Origin: JARRPM01 sp963765545
GTDB lineage: Bacteria; Pseudomonadota; Gammaproteobacteria; Pseudomonadales; Halieaceae
Direction: 5' to 3'
DNA: 64,000 bases
Assembly (NCBI GenBank): GCA_963765545.1
Contig: CAVXWW010000004.1
Span: forward strand, 2,261,478 to 2,325,477
Position 1 is the stretch's first letter. Each line of letters opens with the position of its first letter. The notes beneath the pieces are model-generated. The model worked only from the letters and a program-made list of their open reading frames with translations, made no database searches and was not told the origin of the DNA. Position numbers and translations under genes: made by a program. Below, in pieces: positions 24,796 to 34,158 of the stretch.

Positions 24796-26259
24796 TTACT
24801 CAACTTTAACAAGTGGCGGGCTAACCCATTTGCCCTCAAGTGCTTCTGCTTTTGGACCATAAAGTCTCAGCACTGCGTAAAAAGGTCCATCGGGAGCGGG
24901 TAACCAGTTTGATTCCAGCTCTTTACCTGGAGAATCTTTTTGCACATAAAGGGTTAACGAGCCATCGTGATTCAAAGCAAACTGCTCCATCATAGGAGAA
25001 TTAAGGAGATATCTGTTTAGAGGGTTATCTATAAGCAGCTGTGTTTTACCGTCATACATGGTCAGGGACCAGAATGCTGATACTGGTGGAAATTCAGCTT
25101 TTTTAAATGTCATTGTGTAGTTGTTTTTTGAGGCGTCCAATGGAGCATCCTCTGCATCTACCAAGTAGGTTGGGTAGATAGCTTCAGCACCTGAGTTTCC
25201 GTATATTCCCAACTGCGCACCAACTGCACGAAGCATAAATAGCTCATCCAAATTGTAATTTTCTTTTGCACTTCCATTTAAAAAGTCTCTTGTACCAAAT
25301 ACTTTTGCACTTGCCAATGGATCTTTAGAAGCCTTAGCCCCAAAAGCTTTTATCGCAGCAAGACCCTCTTTAGCGCCTTCTTCTAAAGCTTCTTGAATCT
25401 CTGGAGAGAATTTTTTGATATCGAATTGACCATTACCGTCCAATCCAATCCTTGCAAACCTCTTCATAAGGGCTTGCTCTTCCTCCGGTGTTTTTACGAG
25501 CGTCAGCATAAAGTCCAAATAAGCAAATGACTGAGCGTTAAACTCCGCTCCTGCTTCCCACTTTGGAAAATGAATCGCTGCTGCTGCAGGGGGAGCGCTT
25601 GTGCCAAGAAAAGCACTTAGTGGCTCGACGTGATACCCCTCCTGAATTTCTTTCAGATTATCTATATCACTTGGATTAAAGAGTTGCGTGCGGTGAATGC
25701 TAAAAACAAATTGAGTTTCAGAGGGAACAACTTCTGTAATACCTTTTGGTACATCTCCCTTCCAATCAGGTCCTGTCAGGAGATATTTACCAGGAACATT
25801 CCCCGTTGCCACGGTACTGATATAAGCAAAATTATGCGTATAGAGATCAATGAGTTGTACTTCATAAAACCGCTCCTCTTCTATCTCCGGGATAGTAAAC
25901 ACAACGGGTTCAGCTCTCAGATCTACCCATGTCATGCAATAAGGCGTATCTGAGTTTGGCGTAATAACAGCTCTGTCCTCAGGCGTGTATACTCTAGCCA
26001 CACACCCTAGCTCGTTAAAATCTCCTTTATACTCCGGTGATCTTGTATCGACGGCATAGTCGTACATCGTTTTGTAGTTAAGGACTAAAGGAAAGCCGAA
26101 AATATAAGCCTCTTTGGAAATTTGGGTTGCTTCTTCTGGGGTAAGCGTTGCTTCTTTAGCGGCAGCATTAGAGTCTGACGAACAGCCTGATAATATTATT
26201 ATTAAGCTGGCCAATGCTATTAAATAACTCTTCATCATTTTGTATCCTTTCGCTTTCAT
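24796..26259 (-). CDS. DUF1254/DUF1214-domain lipoprotein
   Basis: A 487-residue protein with a lipoprotein leader (LIIILSGCSS). The DUF1254 part shows EAYIFGFPLVLNYKTMYDYA and NSDTPYCMTWVDLRAEPVVFTIP. The DUF1214 part shows YTMTFKKAEFPPVSAFWSLTMYDGKTQLL, HDGSLTLYVQ and YAVLRLYGPK. The start overlaps the stop of the upstream paralogue by four bases, so they are co-translated. The gene is visibly AT-richer than the surrounding genome, which suggests transfer. It would act at the periplasmic side of a membrane. Confidence 0.83.
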   Translation of the reverse strand: MKAKGYKMMKSYLIALASLIIILSGCSSDSNAAAKEATLTPEEATQISKEAYIFGFPLVLNYKTMYDYAVDTRSPEYKGDFNELGCVARVYTPEDRAVITPNSDTPYCMTWVDLRAEPVVFTIPEIEEERFYEVQLIDLYTHNFAYISTVATGNVPGKYLLTGPDWKGDVPKGITEVVPSETQFVFSIHRTQLFNPSDIDNLKEIQEGYHVEPLSAFLGTSAPPAAAAIHFPKWEAGAEFNAQSFAYLDFMLTLVKTPEEEQALMKRFARIGLDGNGQFDIKKFSPEIQEALEEGAKEGLAAIKAFGAKASKDPLASAKVFGTRDFLNGSAKENYNLDELFMLRAVGAQLGIYGNSGAEAIYPTYLVDAEDAPLDASKNNYTMTFKKAEFPPVSAFWSLTMYDGKTQLLIDNPLNRYLLNSPMMEQFALNHDGSLTLYVQKDSPGKELESNWLPAPDGPFYAVLRLYGPKAEALEGKWVSPPLVKVE

Positions 26260-27698
26260 TTAGATATGGTGACTTTTGGCAGTACGTATAGCGGGTCAAG
26301 ACTCTCTGGTTCTGGCCAATACAGCCTGGCTTGCAGCGAGAATTCTCCATCATATGCCGGCAACCAGTTAGACACTTTATCTTCTGAAGGCTTCTCTTTT
26401 TGAATGTAGATATCCAAGGAGCCGTCTTCATTGTATTGAAGGCCATCCGTAGCACTACTAATGACATACCGGTTAATAGAATTTTCTGTAAAAAGTTGTT
26501 CTGGCATTTTATACATAGAGAAAGACCAAAACGCTTTTACTGGCGGGAGTCTGTCTTTGGCGAAATGCAGAACATAGTTATGTTTGGAGCCATCAAGTGC
26601 ATCACCATTTTCATCTATGGTTGTATCGGGGTAGAAAGCCTCCTCGAGATCATTCCCATAGAGTCCAAAATAGGCAGCCGCGGCACGGGTCAGGAATTTA
26701 CCTTCCATCGCTTTTGGTGAGCCAAAGGCTCCTGAAACCTGCATCCATCCATCTACTACAGTACCCAGGTTTTTTGTTTCTGCTTCTATCTCTACCATTG
26801 CTTCATCAATAGCATCTTGCATAATTTTCTTCGTTTCAGGGTCAATACTGTTCACATCAAAGGGAACATTGGCGCCAATACCGATTTTTGAAAAACGTTT
26901 CAAAAGCGCCTCTTCACTCGGATTTGGCTTGACCAGCCCAAGTGAAAAATTGAGATAAGTTATGAACTCTACCGATCTGATTTCTTCAAGAGAATAGACA
27001 GGAAAATCCAATGGGGTTGACGCTTCAGGAGCTGGAGTTCCCATGTACTGACTCAGGGTCTCCACCTTATATTCATTCATAATTTTCTGAGCATTTTCTG
27101 CATCATCTGCAGAGTAGACTTGTGTGCGTGCTAAAGCCAAAAGAATGTTGGAATCTGTTTGTATAACCTTGGTTATCCCTTCAGGCTTTTCCCCACTCCA
27201 GTCAGGTCCCGCGATAAGATACTTACCCGCTTGAGACCCTGTTGCCCGCGTACCTACATAATCAACATTATGTGTGAATAGATCTATGAGTTGCCATGAG
27301 TAGTAACGATTATCAGAAATCGCTGGAACACTTAGAATCATTGGTTCCGCTCTTAAATCGAATATTACATTTGAATAGAATGTATCGTTATTTGGACGAA
27401 CCATAACGGTATATTCCGGCCCAAGCAGAACCGCATTATGTGTTAGCTCATTAAAGGGTGCCTCATATACAGGGGAGTCTTCCCACACTTTTAGAACATA
27501 GATCATTTTGTAATTTTCCATCATCGGATAGGCGTATATGTACGCTTCTCTGGTAATGGTTTTAAGTTCTTTAGTGGTAAGTTGTGCTTCCTTAGCGGTA
27601 GCTTCTGATACATAGCCCGATAATATTAGGACCGAAAAGATGGCAAGGAAAAAGGTGAGAACTCGGCCTGCAAATAGACGGTTAAGCGTTTTTTCCAT
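26256..27698 (-). CDS. DUF1254/DUF1214-domain exported protein (first in the set)
   Basis: A 480-residue protein with an N-terminal export signal (LTFFLAIFSVLILSGYVSEATA). It has the same two-domain layout as its neighbours: EAYIYAYPMMENYKMIYVLK and NNDTFYSNVIFDLRAEPMILSVP in DUF1254, then YVLHFAKDRLPPVKAFWSFSMYK, NEDGSLDIYIQKEKP and LQARLYWPEP in DUF1214. It is the closest relative of the lipoprotein downstream, and both are AT-rich. Unlike that neighbour, it has no clear lipobox. It is separated by about 250 bp from the MBL-fold gene upstream, so it may have its own promoter. Confidence 0.83.
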   Translation of the reverse strand: MEKTLNRLFAGRVLTFFLAIFSVLILSGYVSEATAKEAQLTTKELKTITREAYIYAYPMMENYKMIYVLKVWEDSPVYEAPFNELTHNAVLLGPEYTVMVRPNNDTFYSNVIFDLRAEPMILSVPAISDNRYYSWQLIDLFTHNVDYVGTRATGSQAGKYLIAGPDWSGEKPEGITKVIQTDSNILLALARTQVYSADDAENAQKIMNEYKVETLSQYMGTPAPEASTPLDFPVYSLEEIRSVEFITYLNFSLGLVKPNPSEEALLKRFSKIGIGANVPFDVNSIDPETKKIMQDAIDEAMVEIEAETKNLGTVVDGWMQVSGAFGSPKAMEGKFLTRAAAAYFGLYGNDLEEAFYPDTTIDENGDALDGSKHNYVLHFAKDRLPPVKAFWSFSMYKMPEQLFTENSINRYVISSATDGLQYNEDGSLDIYIQKEKPSEDKVSNWLPAYDGEFSLQARLYWPEPESLDPLYVLPKVTISK

Positions 27699-27952
27699 GG
27701 TTTATGTCTCCTAATTTTGGTCTCTATTGAATTTATACGGATTCAGGAAATTTCCAGGTGCCGTCAAGGATATCTTTCCGTTGCAGGCAGGAACTCCGGG
27801 ACATCAGCAGCGTATTTCGGCTTTTGCGCTTTCTGCGCCAGTGCGAAAGTGGCATTTACCAGAACCAGCAATGCAAAAACAACGGGGAAAGTTCTTCCAG
27901 TGGTATTCAGTTTCTTTCCCCTGTCTTAACGGCAATGTTTTCCCTTCTAAAA
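27699..27952. other. Intergenic spacer within the DUF1254/MBL gene set
   Basis: No convincing gene is seen here. The spacer may hold a promoter for the DUF1254 genes on the minus strand. It contains no clear terminator or RNA structure by eye. Confidence 0.35.
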
Positions 27953-29767
27953 TCAGCCTTCTAACGGCGGCACCAGATAGTTCTCTGTTGGTTCAAACTT
28001 GTCGAACATATCAAAGATCCCCGCCAGTTCTTTCTGGTCGCCCTCAACTTTCACTTTGCCGCTGGCAATAGCCTCGGCTAAAGGGGTTGAATTCAAATAG
28101 AGTTCCGCCCAGGTTTTGCCATCCATTTCCAACACAAAATCAGCCTTTTTCAGATAGTTTGAAGGCTCCGGTACAAATTCAACAACACCTCTTCTGATGT
28201 GCAGGGCAACTCTCTGGTCTTGCTGGTCGGTAAATACAAACTCAACAACCTTGTCGGTGCCTTTACTTTTATAAGGATCGATGTAAATTCGGTAGTAATC
28301 CACGAAGGTCGCTGGAGATCCCGCGATTGTTTCAGGGGAAGGAAGAATGACTAACGGCGCTTTGATTTTCCCTTCCAGTGCCAGAGCTTCGCTCGAGAGA
28401 AAGCCTCTTGAAATAGAGCCGGTTGTTCGGTAAGACAGTTGCCGTAAGATATCCGCCTTAAGTTGGCGTACTTCTTTATCATTTGTATCCAGCAAATATA
28501 CGTTTTGAATAAGCTCAGCCGCCCACGCGAATTCCTTTTTATCATATGCTGCTCTAGTTGCCTTGATAACTTTCTTTTTACCGCCCATCAGGTCAACGGT
28601 GCGTAAAGCAGCTTCTTTAGGGGCAATCTTAAACAGCTTGGTACTGTCCCAGTCGAACCAACCAATAACATACTGATAGATTGCCTCGGGAAAGTGGACA
28701 GATTCCCCGTAGATCTGAAAATTCTCAGGTATTTCATTGAAGTGTGCAGGAATAGTGACGAAATGACGCAGCTCGTCAGGCCCCATTCCGCGCATAATTC
28801 CACGCAGGGTTTGATCGTAAGTAAAAGTAATCATGTCCATATAGAGCGTTAATGTTTCCATTACTTTCTCTTTGCCCACAAGCGCGCGTGCGTGCGTATT
28901 GAGCAGCATCTCAGGCTGTAAATCCCGAATAACTTTTAAGCCATCACGCCAATCTAAAGGTGATCGGTAAACAGCTCCACGAAGGGAGTAGAGATTTGGG
29001 GTGCCAGGCCACAGAAAATTGTTCAAAACCGCTTTTTTCTCTGGCACCCAAACCGTCAGGTTGTAGTCATCGGACATATATTCTGTGAAAAATTGCAGCT
29101 TAACGCCTAGCAGTTCCAGTTCCTCACCATTTTCGACCGTCCTGGTGGCAGGTAAAAAGGCGGTAGGCTTCCCCATGTCCAGTTTGGCAGTAACACCTGC
29201 ATCCGGACCTTCTTCTGGCAAGAGCAAGCCAAAATGTGACATTGTGCGGGCCGTCAGAATAGGACCGACCTCTGGAATGGCAGAGGGTATTCCTCCACTC
29301 TTGAGGGCATTATCAACTGTTTCATTGAGCTTTGGATGGCCGATCACAAGTACATCCTCTGGATTGTCGACCAAAGCTCCCGCACCCATGGAATAGTGAG
29401 AGTGACTATAGATAATCACCTTGATCGGCTTATCGCTGATGGTCTCAATGGCTTTACGTATATGCTCTGCTTCTTCCCGGGTGTCCCCGGTGTCGTAGAC
29501 GATTAAGCCGTCATCCCCCTCAATGACCGATGTATTGGCAAGAGAGTATCCACCGATAGACCAGACACCGTCGGCAACTTTGTCGATGGTGGGTTCCGTA
29601 TAGCCGATTTGAGGGCCTATCGCTAACACATCTTCTCTGACTATGGCGCCATTCGGCGCTGTAACAAGCTTTACATCACCACCCATATAAGGAGATGTTG
29701 CCTGAGCGATGGCCGTCACAGCCATGATCGGCAGCGCAACTATCATCTTCTGGATTTTCAATTTCAT
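27953..29767 (-). CDS. Alkyl-sulfatase-type MBL-fold protein with altered metal motif (second copy)
   Basis: A 604-residue exported protein (signal to about residue 23) with the architecture of SdsA-type alkyl sulfatases: a metallo-beta-lactamase domain (DGLIVYDTGDTREEAEH, then IIYSHSHYSMGAGALV at residues 118-133), an alkyl-sulfatase dimerisation domain (RAAYDKKEFAWAAELIQNVY) and a C-terminal SCP2-like domain (VDYYRIYIDPYK to the end). Sulfatases and most MBL enzymes have His-x-His-x-Asp-His; here the motif is His-Ser-His-Tyr-Ser-Met, so the Asp and third His are gone. The later segment LLNTHARALVG keeps a His. It may bind one metal or have a changed reaction. The paralogue upstream has the same change. 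Confidence 0.82.
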   Translation of the reverse strand: MKLKIQKMIVALPIMAVTAIAQATSPYMGGDVKLVTAPNGAIVREDVLAIGPQIGYTEPTIDKVADGVWSIGGYSLANTSVIEGDDGLIVYDTGDTREEAEHIRKAIETISDKPIKVIIYSHSHYSMGAGALVDNPEDVLVIGHPKLNETVDNALKSGGIPSAIPEVGPILTARTMSHFGLLLPEEGPDAGVTAKLDMGKPTAFLPATRTVENGEELELLGVKLQFFTEYMSDDYNLTVWVPEKKAVLNNFLWPGTPNLYSLRGAVYRSPLDWRDGLKVIRDLQPEMLLNTHARALVGKEKVMETLTLYMDMITFTYDQTLRGIMRGMGPDELRHFVTIPAHFNEIPENFQIYGESVHFPEAIYQYVIGWFDWDSTKLFKIAPKEAALRTVDLMGGKKKVIKATRAAYDKKEFAWAAELIQNVYLLDTNDKEVRQLKADILRQLSYRTTGSISRGFLSSEALALEGKIKAPLVILPSPETIAGSPATFVDYYRIYIDPYKSKGTDKVVEFVFTDQQDQRVALHIRRGVVEFVPEPSNYLKKADFVLEMDGKTWAELYLNSTPLAEAIASGKVKVEGDQKELAGIFDMFDKFEPTENYLVPPLEG

Positions 29768-29881
29768 TTTTCGATTAACCTCAAACTAAATAGTTAAACT
29801 TTTGGGAGACTGAATTTTCTTGTTAGCCTCCCTTTTTCGACAATATCGGCCCAGTCTTACAGGTCTATATCCCTCTGGTTT

Positions 29882-31738
29882 TCATGGGTGATCCTGAACC
29901 AGTGTGGTTGGAGGAATGACCACAGCCTTCTGGGGAGCGTATCGATCAAACAGGTTTATCAAGCGTGCCGCTTCTTTGGCATCACCGGTAACTTCGATAT
30001 CTCCGCTGGCAATCATTTCTTCAGGCGTTGCCTGGCTTAAATACAATGTTGCCCAGCTTTCTCCTGACATCTTCAGTGTAATATCCGGCTTGCTGGCGTG
30101 CTGACCAGGATCTTCGACAAACTCAGCCACGGCGCGGCGTATATGAAGTCCACTACTGCTGCCGTCAGAAAATTCAAATTGAATAAAACCTTCGGACTCA
30201 CCACTTTTCAGTGGATCGATGCGCACCCTGAAGTAATCCACAAAGGTATTGGGAGATGCACTGATTGCCTCGGCTGCTGGTGGAATAAGGCGCGCCAGAG
30301 TGACCTTGTCTTCAAGCGCGAGTGCCTGCGATGTCATGTGCGCCCGCTCGTTTCCGCCCGTTGAAACATAGGCCATCTGGCGCAATACGTCCGCTTTGAA
30401 CGCACGCACTTCCTGATCTTGCGGATCGAGCCGGTAAAGATGATTCACCAGTTGGCCGGCCCAGGCCAGTTCTCGTTTTTCCATGGCGGATTGAGCCGCC
30501 TCCAGCACCTTGTCGCGACCACCCATCAGTGGCACCAGGCGCCGTGATTCTTCGATGGGCGCAAGCATTTTTAGGTTCACCGCATCGTTGTCATACCAAC
30601 CAACTGCCTGGTAATAAATTGCAGGCGAATAAGACGAAATTTCACCGTATCCCTGCAAATTGTTAGGCATTTCGTCGAGATAATCCGGGAATTGCACAAA
30701 ATGACGCAGGTCATCGGGGCCGAGGCCACCCAAAATGCCACGCAAAGACTGATCGAGCACAAAGCTTGCGCCATCCATATAACCTTCAATAGCTTTGCGT
30801 ATATTTTCCTTGCCGACCACAGGTCGCGCAACTGCAGAAACGAGTACTTCCGCCTGCAGATCTCGCTGCTCTTTAAGCCCTTCAATCCATTCGCGCGGAT
30901 CACGGAAAACATCACCGCGCACCGAATACAGTTGCGGCGGCCCCATCCACAGGAGCGTAGTGAACAGAATCTTACGCTCGGGCAACCACACCGCCGTGTG
31001 AACTTTGTCGTCTGACCCGTACTTAGTCAGGAACTGCATCTTCACACCAAGAACCGTCATTTCCTGCCTGTCCTCCACAGGGGTATTTACCGGCAAAAAT
31101 GCAGATTCTATCTTCAGCGGGAGAACCAGAGGAAGTACCCACGCATCGGGTCCCTCAGTTGGCGTGTAGGCGTTAAACTGAATTACCGCACGTGCCGTGA
31201 GATAAGGAGCGATTTCCGGAAAATAGGCCGGCGCACCGCCGCCAGAACGAAGAGTGTTCTCTACCACGGTATTCAGATCGGGGTGCCCGATGACCATGAC
31301 ATCCTCGTTTCCCTCTGCCAGAACAGCCGCGCCTAAAGAAGTATGCGAATGACCGTATATAATCGCCTTGACAGGTTTGTCGCTGACGCTGCGAATAGCC
31401 TCGAGAAAGATCTCACCATCGTGCTTGCTGTCACCGGTGTCAAAAGCGATGAGCCCTTCGTCAGTATCGATAACGCTAATGGGCACAAGCCCAAAACCAC
31501 AAAAGGTCCAGATACCCTCAGCCGGTTGTAAAATCTCCGGTTTCATGCAGACAGTGTCTTCAACACGGTCGAGTAGTTTTTGATTGGTGATGGCACCGTT
31601 TGGCGCTTCTCCCAGTTTAACTGGAGCACCCATATAGATATCCTGCTCCTCGGCAATAGCCGTATTCTGGAGCGAGGTAAATGCTAAAAGTAGAGCACCA
31701 AAAATGGATACACGGCTTTGCCTGAGTTTAAAGGTCAT
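29882..31738 (-). CDS. Alkyl-sulfatase-type MBL-fold protein with altered metal motif (first copy)
   Basis: A 618-residue paralogue of the next gene, with a signal peptide (FGALLLAFTSLQNTAIAEE), MBL domain, dimerisation domain (QSAMEKRELAWAGQLVNHLYRLDPQ) and SCP2-like end (FVDYFRVRIDPLK). The metal motif reads His-Ser-His-Thr-Ser-Leu (residues 130-135), again without the Asp-His pair of classical enzymes. VIGHPDLN and the RGDVFRDPREW region are conserved with its neighbour. Two copies with the same altered motif argue for a distinct subfamily and not for decay. It follows the outer-membrane barrel genes and is likely in one transcript with them. Confidence 0.82.
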   Translation of the reverse strand: MTFKLRQSRVSIFGALLLAFTSLQNTAIAEEQDIYMGAPVKLGEAPNGAITNQKLLDRVEDTVCMKPEILQPAEGIWTFCGFGLVPISVIDTDEGLIAFDTGDSKHDGEIFLEAIRSVSDKPVKAIIYGHSHTSLGAAVLAEGNEDVMVIGHPDLNTVVENTLRSGGGAPAYFPEIAPYLTARAVIQFNAYTPTEGPDAWVLPLVLPLKIESAFLPVNTPVEDRQEMTVLGVKMQFLTKYGSDDKVHTAVWLPERKILFTTLLWMGPPQLYSVRGDVFRDPREWIEGLKEQRDLQAEVLVSAVARPVVGKENIRKAIEGYMDGASFVLDQSLRGILGGLGPDDLRHFVQFPDYLDEMPNNLQGYGEISSYSPAIYYQAVGWYDNDAVNLKMLAPIEESRRLVPLMGGRDKVLEAAQSAMEKRELAWAGQLVNHLYRLDPQDQEVRAFKADVLRQMAYVSTGGNERAHMTSQALALEDKVTLARLIPPAAEAISASPNTFVDYFRVRIDPLKSGESEGFIQFEFSDGSSSGLHIRRAVAEFVEDPGQHASKPDITLKMSGESWATLYLSQATPEEMIASGDIEVTGDAKEAARLINLFDRYAPQKAVVIPPTTLVQDHP

Positions 31739-31852
31739 TAAGTTTTCTCCTTTACGACATTTGAATAGCTAGCAAGAACTCAAGCCTTCAGGGTCGCTAC
31801 CAATGTGCTTACTATGGCAGTGGCCAGCAGGCCATTGCTGAATATTTGGCGC

Positions 31853-32707
31853 CTATTTGGGAAACAGAAACTGCACCTGTAGTCGCATCTGCCAATCCGC
31901 GCCATTCTTGGGTGTTTCAACGTTGTAGTATGCAGAGGCCTGCAGATTCACTGGTGTGTGGCCCCACTTGATAATTTGCCCGATACCACCACCCAGTGGC
32001 ACAGTCCACGTATTGTCACTGTCGGCCTCCCAGTTGGCCGTGATAATTGGTGCAAATGTCAGATAGCGACCGGGTTTGTCGGGGAAGTTATAGTTAACAA
32101 AGGGTTGTATCAGCATCTGGTTGATGTCATCGCGGTCGTCATCGCCCCCAACATCAAAAACGTTATTAATAAGTGCACCATAGACCCAGGCCCCATCTGG
32201 CCTCAGAACAACTGCTGAAGGCCCCAGACCCCACCTCTCGCTACCGAGACGGTCATCGGTGGAAGTGTCAAGCTGGGCAATAGGTCCTGCGCCCCATACC
32301 CAGCCACCAGAGGCTGGCTTTATTGGCGACAAAAACGCCGAGAACTGTACATCGCCAATCCCGTTCTCACGATCCTGGCCAGGCGCAAACTTGGGTTGGG
32401 AGATGACAGGAATAATTGTGCGGGTAATCAGGTTCCAGTTTTCATTGAGGTTAAACGGTATGACCGGCTGAATATTCAGTATATTTTGAGTTTCTTCCTC
32501 AGGCCCAACATTAAAATTTGTATTGTTCTGGAAGGGCACGCTAATCATCGCAGCTACGGGGTTTTGCGCTGACTTTGCTATTTCTCCTAAACTCCCCTCT
32601 CCAGGATCGACATGGCCATCCGCAGGTGCGGAGAGGCCCAAGGGACTGATCAGTAGCAGTGAAAATAGGAGGGCACCTTTTCTAGTAACGGACATCGCTT
32701 CATTCAT
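31853..32707 (-). CDS. Outer-membrane barrel protein, neuromedin-U/transporter type
   Basis: A 284-residue exported protein (signal ending GLSAPA). The mature protein has NPVAAMISVPFQNNTNFNVGP and NILNIQPVIPFNLNENWNLITRTIIPVI, then GIGDVQFSAFLSP, a pattern common in bacterial proteins labelled neuromedin U or outer-membrane transporter. It ends in LRLQVQFLFPK. No enzyme motif is visible, so a channel for the substrate or product of the adjacent exported proteins is the natural guess. It shares the IQPV-P-L/F-N/D-YNL pattern with the next gene upstream. Confidence 0.75.
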   Translation of the reverse strand: MNEAMSVTRKGALLFSLLLISPLGLSAPADGHVDPGEGSLGEIAKSAQNPVAAMISVPFQNNTNFNVGPEEETQNILNIQPVIPFNLNENWNLITRTIIPVISQPKFAPGQDRENGIGDVQFSAFLSPIKPASGGWVWGAGPIAQLDTSTDDRLGSERWGLGPSAVVLRPDGAWVYGALINNVFDVGGDDDRDDINQMLIQPFVNYNFPDKPGRYLTFAPIITANWEADSDNTWTVPLGGGIGQIIKWGHTPVNLQASAYYNVETPKNGADWQMRLQVQFLFPK

Positions 32708-32794
32708 CCTTAGCAGTGTTGTATAACAAAGTTGAAAAAGCGGAGCCGAGTTACATCATGCCCAGCATCAATTCGGTTATCCTCCAATCAGGCC

Positions 32795-33832
32795 TTAACG
32801 CTTAAACGGGTTAGGCACAATGGGTACAAAGAACAATCGAAAATTCCACTCTGGTCCGAAGGCATCAGGCTGATTCACGTAGTATTGCGCTTCTACCCCC
32901 CACTTAACGGGTAAAGGGCCCAGCATGAGCATGGTATCGAAGCCAATACCAACGGGAATGGTATATTTGTCACTGCCTGATTCATTCCAATTGATACTGA
33001 TATTGGGCGCCGCGCCAATGTTTGTTTGCGCGTTATAGCGATACCGTACAATGTACTGGAGATCTGTCAGGTTAAGGTCATCCCCATCAATCTTGACGTC
33101 CAGTTGGGCACCATTTGCTGGAACGTTTAAACGGACTTTTTGAGTTCGATCGCCTATCCCCCACCAGTGTTGCGCAAATGCACCTAAAATCCACTGATCC
33201 CCGATGTAAATGCCTGTTACTGATGGACCCGCTCCCCATTTATTATTTTGCAGTATCCGCAATTCGTCGTCACTTGCTGTGGGCAGCATAAATGTGGGGC
33301 CACCCGCTATAATCAGTTTTCCTTCAGGTTCCGAAGGACCAAATGACGTCAACAAAATGGTGTCACCCAGTCCATTCTGCCGATCGAAGTCCAGCCCAAA
33401 ACTATCCTCTGTAATGGGTGGGGTTGTATCATTCAGGCTCAGCTGAGGAAAATCATAGCTCAGATACTGAAATACGGGTCGCACCACCAGGTTGTAATCT
33501 TCTGTCAAAGGAAGTGACATTACAGGCTGTAACTTGAGGTTGTTAAATGTGCGTGAATCCCCGCCGTCAAAGTCACCGGTATAGGTGGTCGTATCATTTT
33601 GAATAGCCAGAAACCACAAATCTGAAAGAGGATTATTCATCTCTTCAGCTAAAGCATCCATATCCACACCTGTGCTTCCGTCTGCTTCGTAAGGGTTAAC
33701 CATGTCGCCGGGTAAAGCCTTCCCTTCTAAAACCTCTTGCATCTCTTCATCTTCAGCGAAAGCAGTACTATTCAACGTTACACATATCGCTAGTGTGGCC
33801 GCCAGGGCTTTAACAGGGGTCAACGTATTCAT
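32795..33832 (-). CDS. Outer-membrane barrel protein, neuromedin-U/transporter type (paralogue)
   Basis: A 345-residue exported protein with signal MNTLTPVKALAATLAICVTL ending at about FAED. It has an acidic N-terminal linker, then the barrel-type pattern LWFLAIQNDTTTYTGDF, LKLQPVMSLPLTEDYNLVVRPVFQYL and NGLGDTILLTSFGPSEP that parallels the neighbouring gene. It is the first gene of the minus-strand set, facing the AraC regulator across a 326-bp divergent region. Function as a pore is inferred. Confidence 0.75.
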   Translation of the reverse strand: MNTLTPVKALAATLAICVTLNSTAFAEDEEMQEVLEGKALPGDMVNPYEADGSTGVDMDALAEEMNNPLSDLWFLAIQNDTTTYTGDFDGGDSRTFNNLKLQPVMSLPLTEDYNLVVRPVFQYLSYDFPQLSLNDTTPPITEDSFGLDFDRQNGLGDTILLTSFGPSEPEGKLIIAGGPTFMLPTASDDELRILQNNKWGAGPSVTGIYIGDQWILGAFAQHWWGIGDRTQKVRLNVPANGAQLDVKIDGDDLNLTDLQYIVRYRYNAQTNIGAAPNISINWNESGSDKYTIPVGIGFDTMLMLGPLPVKWGVEAQYYVNQPDAFGPEWNFRLFFVPIVPNPFKR

Positions 33833-34158
33833 TTATGGCTCATCCTTTAAAATTTCATCATGGCTCGTCTGCCAGAAGAGCTGTAGCGATAGGCTAGAAG
33901 TACCTGCGACATCCAGATCAGTTCAATGAATCCGCAATCACGTCCGTCAGTTCCAGTTCAGCTGCTCCATCGACAGACCAACCTGGTAGTCAGGCCCGAA
34001 TACATAACGCTGTCGGAATTAACTTTAGAGCCAGTGTAGAAGTCCGACTCAACCAGAACCACCAGAACTTGTCATTATGTGCCGCGCTCGCCTACACTGA
34101 GCCTGGCAAGTGCGCTCTTTTGATCTAAATCAAATGGAATCCAGCAAGGGAAAGTGTG
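33833..34158. promoter_or_regulatory. Divergent promoter region with a perfect FNR-type box
   Basis: This spacer lies between the barrel gene and the AraC regulator and must drive both directions. TTGATCTAAATCAA at 34120-34133 is a perfect TTGAT-N4-ATCAA palindrome. It sits about 26 bp before the araC-type start codon, where it would overlap the transcription start and so more likely repress that gene. No clear AraC operator repeats were recognised. Confidence 0.5.
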
